Shown: piece after piece, positions 56,594 through 64,000 of the stretch
How positions within the stretch are numbered: the first letter of the stretch is position 1
How the letters are laid out: the number at the start of each line of letters is the position of its first letter
DNA from: Turbatrix aceti
Taxonomy: Eukaryota; Nematoda; Chromadorea; Rhabditida; Panagrolaimidae
Direction: 5' to 3'
Assembly: GCA_963969345.1 (NCBI GenBank)
Contig: OZ017766.1
Coordinates: forward strand, 4,402,001 to 4,466,000
DNA: 64,000 nt
Notes under the pieces: generated by a model
Told to the model about the DNA's origin: nothing
What the model saw: the letters and a program-made list of their open reading frames with translations, nothing else
Database searches by the model: none
Made by a program: the position numbers and the translations under genes

Positions 56594-59500
56594 CTAAAGC
56601 TCACCCGGCCTGAGCTGGTAGTGTACCCTGACCTTGTTGCGATCCGCAACTCGTTCTTCGTCGGTGGCACCGAGCGGGAACTTTTTCCGCTGCACAGGTA
56701 TGTTTCTGCTTGCGCGGCGACTCGGCGGCGTGGGATCGTCGCTGACGGTGATTCGCGTGCGCCAGAGGGTCATGCCATCGCCGTCGGACACGACGAGGTC
56801 CGTTGGCGGGGGTGGAGGACAGTGGTGCGGCGGCGAGAGCGAGCGTACGCTCGGCGTTCTGTTTCTATCGTATCCTGCGTTCGCGTCCGCGTCTGTGCCG
56901 GTGTCGATGACAACGGTCGGCGCAGCAGGGTCGTCTGTGGGGGGTCCCGGTGCCGATTTTACATCGGTGGTTTCGGTGCCGCTGGCGAAACGGTCTTCGG
57001 AAGTGTGAAAGAAGCGCGCCAGGCGCTGCTGACTGAAGAAGCCCTGGTTGCCAGAGGTGGTCATCGTCGGCGGGAAGCCGGAAGAGCCACGAGGCTCGGC
57101 GGCCAGGCAACAAATTTGGCTTCGTAGGGCCCGCATGAAGGCGATCCGCACCTTGTCGTTGAGCACCACGTGGAGCACGAATATGAATAAGCCCTAAAAC
57201 CGGCAAACTGGGTAAAAAGTGAATTGCCTCGAGCAAACTCGCCTGGAAGCAGTTGAAAATGCAAAAGAGATAGGCAAAAACAACGCTCGTGGTTCCTGGA
57301 ATGACGGTGAAGAACCCGAACACCCAGGTGATTCCCAGCAAACAAAGCAGCGTGCAGGAGCCTTTCAACCATCCGAAAACCTTTCTGGGCGTTGATCGGT
57401 CTCGGAATTTGACAGACAGCACGGCTCGCAGCGCAATGAGGAGCACCACAATGTTCGTGGCGATGACGACAATGACGGGCACGACAAACGCCCAGATCGT
57501 GTTGCTACGCACGTTGATCCAGCAATACGCCATTGTGCCGTAGGTGCGCCAGCTCGTGCCGGCTGAAATGCCGACAACAATCGCCGGCACGCCGTAGCCA
57601 ATAAGGTAGTGCAGGTAAATTCTCGACCTGTCCGGCTCAAAGACGCGGATGAGCATCATGTACAGCTGATAGCCTTCCAGCAGCATCCAGAAAAACGCTG
57701 CAAGGAAAAAGTAGTGCATTGCGATGGCCACGCCGCGGCAGACGACGAAGGGGTTGGGTCGGTCGATGCCGAGCACGAAGAGAAGCTCGGCGACAAGCAG
57801 ACAGATGCAGAGGTTGCAGTGGATCATGTGCCGCACCGAATAGAGACTCCTGAAAGCAAAGGGTGCACGTGGAACGGATGCAGAGAGACTTACTTGAACG
57901 TCGTGAAGACCAGAATCGTAAGAGACAGGCAAACGATGGAAATCGAGCAGCCAAAGACCGTGAACCAGTCCAGAGCCACCGCGTTGTTGCCGCCGAGGAT
58001 GTCGAGGTCGCCGCCGATGTCCATGAGGATCGCGAAGCTCGTGAGATGGTTGCACTGGCATTTGGTGTATGCCCGGCGTGTTTCGATCAGGACGCAGCCT
58101 TGTTCGCTCCACTCACTGAAAAAAGCCGTCAGTCTGTTTTTCTGTTTTTCCTCCGCAAACGAAACTCACTTGTTTTTCTGATCCCAGTAGACGCATCGAG
58201 GCGAGTGAACACCTTTCGTTTTGAGATGGAAAAAGGTGAAATTCACAGGTGCGGCACTGGGAAGCTGGAGACTCGTGCTGGGGTCGTTGACAAAAGCGCC
58301 GATGACGCGGCTGTTGATGATGGTGGAGTCGTTGGGCGAGAGCAGATTGCCGATCGAGTTGTACATGAATGTGCCCAGAATGGTTGAATCGTCGGTCGTT
58401 GTCGTCGTCGCTGTGGCTACAGCCGTGGACTGATTAGGAAACATAACCGTCGGCATGAAACGAAAACGACTGGAATCCTGCATGATGGATTGCTCGTTGT
58501 GGATGGCGCTCAGGAGCCCCAAGTTTGGCAGACTCATTTCTGGGGCGAAGGATACGTTGTTGAAGGACACGGACATGGATGACAGCGTGGGTTGCTGCAC
58601 GTGGGAGGCGCCTGTCGGCAAAACGAAGCGGGAACGCGCCGGGGAAGCCATGGGGGCATCAATATCGACGTTTTGGGTTACCACTTTGGATTCTGCAAAG
58701 ACGTCAGTAAGTGGAAAATCACGTCAAACAACCCAAACAAACCCCAGTTATCGTAATTAAACTGCGCGGTGCCGGTAGTAAATCGGAGAAGAGCGCCGAG
58801 ACTGGTTTCGAGGTACAACATGAGGCTGGATATCGTGTCAATCCGGCGTTGTTGCTTCATCTTTTCCCAGAAAGGATAGGCTTCCGGTGAGAGCAACGCG
58901 TCTCCCAGCTCACCAACGGCACGCGCGAGTCTGGTCGCGTAAGCGGACTTGGCACCGGCCCCCGTTCTTTCAGAAACGACAGCATGACCCCGAATGACGA
59001 GGTCATTGGTAGTGGAGACAATCTGAACAAGATCGTTTTCGAGCAGATCGCCTTCCTCGATGTTGGTTTGAAGACGCGCAATCGTAGTCGTCGTGACGTT
59101 GACCGGGTCGATGCCGTCGGCGATGTCTTTTGGCAGCTGCACCACCCAGTTGTGCGTGCAGTTGACGGAGTACATAAACTCGGGAGTGATGTCCCAGAGC
59201 CCGGTGCAGCCACAGGTCAGCTGGAGGGTTCCTGAAACGACAAAAACTGATAAATGTGCCTGAATAAATTCACCGTACCGCTGGTTTCGACACTTGGACA
59301 CGGCACTTCGACAGCAGCGCAAGCAGGAGTGGTGTTGAACTTTATGCAGTTGATCGTGACTTCTGGACACCAGACAGAATTTTGCAGCGTGGTGTTGGCT
59401 TCTGGAGCCGTCAATTCCGACAACCCCTGCTCGCTGCGTATTTCATGGGTTTTTCCATGTCTTTCGACAGGTATTTCCGACGTAAAGCGGTTCAAATCGA

Positions 59501-62500
59501 TCGCAACCGCGGCAGGAACCCGTTCGATAAAATTCTGACTGAAAAAGCAAGTTTCGTGATGAGTTCAGAAAATCGTGGTGAGAGAGGGATATACCAGATA
59601 AGCAGCAAAATGACATTCCGGATCATGAATTTGAGCCACTCATAAGACCCGAATATGTTAATTCGTGGACCAAAGACCGCTGTGAAGGTGTTACGGTGCG
59701 CAGGCAGCGTCTTCTAAAAATAAGACCAATGCTACTATGTACTACGTCTACTACTCGCCCCGCGCATCCATCCAAAGGCCACGCACGCAGGGGGCTCTTC
59801 GCCGAACAGCGCCTGCGAAAATAAATTGATTGTGTACGTCTTTCTGCCTACAACAACTGATACGCGGTAACCTCATCACTAATGGAATCCGTGTCCAAAC
59901 ACAACTCAGAACTTTGTTTCATGTTTCATCGCACCACAAAAACCACACACACACAGATTAAACATGCGCAAGCTCGCGCAAAAACAATGGGGAAATATGT
60001 AAGCGCTGATCTGTCAGAGATCAGCCACGAGCCACGAGCACTCGGGGTCGTCCATTTACAGCAGCCAGCTGACTGACACAGAAAAAACTTCAGCAAATAA
60101 TTGGGGGAACGCTTCTGCCATCTGGGCGAACTTTGAAAAGTTACGAACTGCAAACGGCGATGATTCATGGTTGAAATTCGCATCAAAAGATGACGCGCAA
60201 TGGCTGGCTGCTGCCCCGCCTGCGCGGAAGAGAACCCCGTCTACTAGGCGTTTTTTTTTGTCAACCGAGGTCGAGGGGGTGAGCCTTTCTTCTTCTTGGC
60301 CCTGCGGCCGCGGCCGTGACACCTGGGCTGCGCGACTTTGTTTTCTTAGCCTGTCATTGACCCCGGCCGGATTTGACGCAACGCAGGTAACTGGGGCAAT
60401 TGGAAAACGAAACGCTATTTGCTTTTGCACGGGTAAATAACAAATTTAGGTATGTACGTATTTTCAACAAAAAAAGTGTTTTTTTCTGCACTGCGCGACA
60501 AAAAAGACCAACCAACCACAACACCGGCGGCAACTACGAAGGAGGAGATAGCCAATTCGCCTCAAGTTATGTAGGTGACAACCGGTTTCAAGCACCAAAT
60601 ACGCAACCAGAGGGGTGATCCGCCATGTAAGACAGCGATCGGTTGGTCAGTTGACGAGGAAGTATGTATGTACTCATTGTCAGTGCAGCTTGTTAACAAC
60701 TCAAGAAATCATTGTCGCATCCTTCCGTTAACTAATGTGGGTTCTAGCGCGTCATGTTTGCTCACTCACTCACTCGCAAGTTTCCTCTCAATCAATCTGC
60801 TCACCTCAAGAATTCAAAAACACCAAAACCCCCCTGCGCGATTGTTTCAAACATCAGAGAAGAGAGAGGGATGACCTGGAAGCCGCTTTACTCCAGTTAC
60901 GAATCCTGGAGCGCTCCAAATGTGGTCATCAACAAAATCACAAGAGCAAACAGCAGCTAATTTGAGCGTTGTCAGCGTCAGAAACAAACAGAGTACGTTT
61001 GGGACCAAATCGAGTGCGACCGACTGCTTCGCTCGCTCACAATTTTTTTAAAATGATCTTTAAAAAAAAGCTTACGTCGTGGTTTCTGCTTCCCCTAAGG
61101 GCAAAACTGGGAGTGTCGAGGTGGTTGGTGGCGAGGTGGAAGGACTCGTTGAAAGAGTTGGTGGCGAGGTGGAAAGACTCGTTGAAAGTTCAAGCGTGGG
61201 AAGAGCGAGGGGCAGTTCTGTGGCAGTCGTTGTTTTTTCTTCGTCTTCCTTAACGTCTAGGGGTCTAAAGGTCGCTTTGTTCGGCGTAGAAGAACTCGTA
61301 GTCGTAGACGGAATCGTAGTTTCAAAAGTAATAAAATCAGAAATCGTAAGAGTGGTCGGAAATTCTGTTGTAGGGGTCGGCGAAGGCTCAGTTGTCGAAG
61401 CAGAAGTTGTGGCCTCTGCAGGAGGCTCCGCAGAGAACTCAGAAGGAAAACTCGTGGGCTGTCCAATTGGAGGCACTGTCAGGATGGACTCAAGCCGCCT
61501 GGAAACAGCGTCGCTGACCGGAGGATACTCGCAGATCCAGTGCATGCGCTGGAAGCAGTCGCCTATGTTCGGGATCATGTCGAGTTGCGTGAGGAAAGAG
61601 CAATTGTCCGCGGACGGAAAATGCGGCGTTCGGATCCAAAAATTGCGGGCGCTAGCTGGCGAGACGACGCCTAGCTCGGGGCGCTGCTTTTTGACGACCT
61701 CGATCTTGGCATCTTTCCACACGGTCGCCAGGTCGCCGCCCTCGAGGCCGCATGCCTGCCGGGCTTGCCCGTAGACCAGAGCCCCGGTGAAGACAGGTGA
61801 AATGCAGCGGCCCTTGTAATACAGCCCCGAGTCCGGCGGGCAGTGAATTTCGCCGATATTCGGCGGCAGACACCGCATTCGGTACTCGAAGGCCACGGGA
61901 ACTGCGCTAGGGCACGGTCGATGGATAAAAAGGTCCCCGATCGAAGGCACTTCGCAGTACTGATGCCCCTCACAGTGCTGAATGAGCGCCCGGAGCGCTC
62001 CGGGGTCTGCACAGTTCCCGGCTCCGACAGAAGCCACGCTCTCTGATGCACGGCGAGGACAGACGAGTTTCAGGTCGTCGTATCTGTCGATCTGGTTGCC
62101 GTAGAAGGCAAAGTCGACGACAATGCTGTGCCCGCCGGGACAGGAAAAAGCAAAACCATCGTTTTCACACTTGGCGTGCTGAGCAAAAGCGGGAGGCAGG
62201 GTGGTTGTTGGAATCTCGCAGTACTGCCCGGCGAAGCCAGGTGGACATTGGCACTGCATGACCCAGTCTGATTTCTCCGTGTCCAAAGCGTCCCGCTCGC
62301 AGACAAAGTAATTCAGGTCGGTGCACGATTGAGACTTCCATTGCTGGAAACGGCTGTCGACGTCCACAGAGACGCATAACCCTGAAAAAAAGAACGAAAT
62401 GATGAAAAAAGCAGGCCAGGTGAAGTCTTTTTGGCTAATTTGCTCTTGTGACCAAAAAACTCACTGTCAGGAGAATCTTCAAACTGTGGTTCGTAACTCG

Positions 62501-63077
62501 CCCAGTAAGGATGCTGAATGGGCTCCGATTCATTGCCCCAGTGCCACAAAATGTCCGATACATTGTGGCTGCCGTCAGGGACCCTGGATCTGCCACCTGT
62601 CCAGAACCCGATGGATGACACTAAAAATACTTTGCATACAGGTCAACTCGCGTAATTGCCAACTTACGAGCCTTTGACTGCCCGGCGACGCTGTCAGAAA
62701 GGAGGTCAGCAATGAACTCGCGCTCGAGTGCCGTGCGAATAGTAACAAGCTGCCCGGGGCTGGTAGGAGTCAACTTGGATCGACAAAGTTCGGTCGCAAT
62801 TTCGTGATTTGCTACCTGGCGAATCACCCGGTAGCATCGCTGGTTGAAGTAAACTTCGTCGTGGTCGCATTTTGCGAATGGCGCCGTGGCTAAAATCCGA
62901 GGATAAAGATAGGCTGCGTCAAAAAAAGGGGAAAAACTTACGACTTGCCAGAAAACAGGACGCGCCGTTTTGGCAAGCGTTTATTTCACATTGACGGATG
63001 ATATCTGCAAACGCGATCTGTATCCCAAAGAGGAGCACCAGGCCCAGCGCAGTGAGCCATCGCTGCAGCCGCAGCAT
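56594..63077 (-). CDS. latrophilin-like adhesion GPCR with C-type lectin-like domains
   Basis: Ten exons: 63077-62942, 62889-62668, 62620-62465, 62381-61076, 59538-59279, 59231-58743, 58692-58170, 58115-57894, 57849-57243 and 57193-56594, giving 1506 residues. In order: signal peptide; short EGF-like stretch (CEINACQNGASC); C-type-lectin-like domain (about 50-200; CYRVIRQVANHEIATELC ... FWTGG ... NYFVCE); EGF end (CQCPPGFAGQYCE); RBL/SUEL lectin (about 240-335; GHSIVVDFAFYG); a second C-type-lectin-like domain (about 350-456; YYKGRCISP ... CFQRMHWICEY); Ser/Thr/Pro linker; hormone-receptor-like motif (CGCTGLWDITPE); GAIN; GPS (CVYWDQKNNEWSEQGC, CQCNHLTSFAILM) with the HL/T self-cleavage site; 7TM; Pro-rich tail. 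Best match in architecture is C. elegans LAT-2, recalled not searched. The 1.5-kb intron 59539-61075 joins the halves in phase. The last intron uses a GC donor. Confidence 0.9.
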
Positions 63078-64000
63078 TAAATCAGGCCTCGGATACCTGG
63101 AAAACGGGATTTGGCTGGCTAAAGTGAAAACGCGTGGCTTCACGAGTTTTGAAACCTTTTTAGTCTCGTAGTCACTGTCTGAAGGTCAGTTCGCTGGACC
63201 AAAAACGTATTGGATGCAAACTTCACAAATGTGCGCTACGCAAGCTCCGCCGAGGATCGCTAAGTCGGCCACCACGAACGCACCTGATTCTCATCAGATT
63301 AGTTCGTTTTTAATTCGACAAGGATTATGCTTTCTTGGGAAAAAGAACAAATGCGACCGAAAACAGCACCAAACGGAGGACAAAAAGATGCACAAACATC
63401 GGGAGCCCGTCTACAGGGCGTCTTAATACGTGAAAACTACTGTACAATGGATAAGAACAAAAAAATTGGACACTGCAGGTCACAAGAAATGAACACCCCA
63501 ACTTGAGCGATACATGCATAAATCGATCCTCCAGATGACCGAAATCTCGGTAATTACACCACCGGGTGTGAAGAGGAATTCAGGTTGACCTCAAGTGAGA
63601 GTTGTCGCCTGCTTTCGTAGCGGGTAGAATTACAAATTACAAAAAAGCGTCAAACAATGACACAATTTGCGTTGGAGTCGACTTCTAGTGGTCATTGTCC
63701 CGCTCCCGATTGAGCGACCGGTGCAAGTGACCACTGGCTCCCAGTGATACTCCTCGCGGGCGTCCGTTCTTCCATCCACCCGCGCAAGAGAGGAGAGGGG
63801 AGGCGTGACGCATCCGTGCGCATTCCTGGGGCTGGCTAGTCGGCGGCATTGACGTAAACAACTCGCTGTGTTTATTCGAATTAGATAAATACCTATCTAT
63901 CTATGTACTGCGAAGATGGCTGCTCGAAGATGATGGACGACAACGGCCGCGGATGACCGCCGCGCAGACTTTTCTTGAGGCGAATGAATTTCAAATGCAT
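63078..64000. other. upstream region of the adhesion GPCR
   Basis: Contains the probable 5' UTR (a TTTTCCAG acceptor near 63098 suggests a 5' UTR intron) and promoter of the adhesion GPCR. An upstream in-frame ATG at 63143 could add 22 residues but would bury the signal peptide. No other gene is seen. Confidence 0.45.

Overview
The window is nuclear DNA from a nematode. Genes are split by short introns (many about 45-60 nt) with TTTTCAG-type acceptors. The gene families also fit: Sre-type chemoreceptor-like 7TM proteins, a nuclear receptor with the nematode P-box CNACAAFF, a ZP-domain cuticlin, a DEG/ENaC channel, and a latrophilin with lectin domains. The species cannot be named from the sequence. 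All gene models were assembled by hand from splice signals and reading-frame phase. Every complete model given with exon coordinates sums to a multiple of three, but none has transcript support.

Layout. 0.3-7.1 kb: a Sre-like GPCR (+), a four-TM protein with an Arg/Ser-rich tail (-), an intracellular serpin (-) and a minimal Ulp1/SENP SUMO protease (-). 7.7-17.9 kb: one ire-1 gene (-) of 1058 codons. A complete DEG/ENaC channel gene (+, 13.2-16.5 kb) lies nested in its 6.3-kb third intron, which interrupts the luminal stress-sensor domain. 18.7-22.4 kb: an orphan type I membrane protein (-) and a SENP6/7-like protein (-) whose catalytic cysteine is replaced by serine. 22.6-37.9 kb: a 15-kb gene-poor stretch with a 200-N assembly gap, two copies of a TIR element, a 901-bp foldback palindrome and a tRNA-like relic. 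37.9-40.6 kb: a secreted protein with three internal helical repeats and a long Ser/Ala/Thr/Glu hexapeptide-repeat tail (-). 42.3-46.9 kb: a KCNQ potassium channel (+). 47.1-47.9 kb: another four-TM protein (-). 48.7-50.3 kb: a nuclear hormone receptor (+) with one in-frame TAG. 50.4-53.0 kb: a ZP cuticlin (-). 54.6-56.0 kb: a second Sre-like GPCR (-). 56.6-63.1 kb: a 1506-residue latrophilin-like adhesion GPCR with two C-type-lectin-like domains and an RBL/SUEL lectin domain (-).

The genes do not form one pathway or operon. Two links stand out. Two SUMO-protease-fold proteins lie 14 kb apart, one apparently active and one apparently inactive. An ion channel is embedded in the unfolded-protein-response sensor gene. 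Several neighbours are convergent and tightly packed (KCNQ with the four-TM gene, 207 bp; the nuclear receptor with the cuticlin, 100 bp), which contrasts with the 15-kb repeat-rich stretch.
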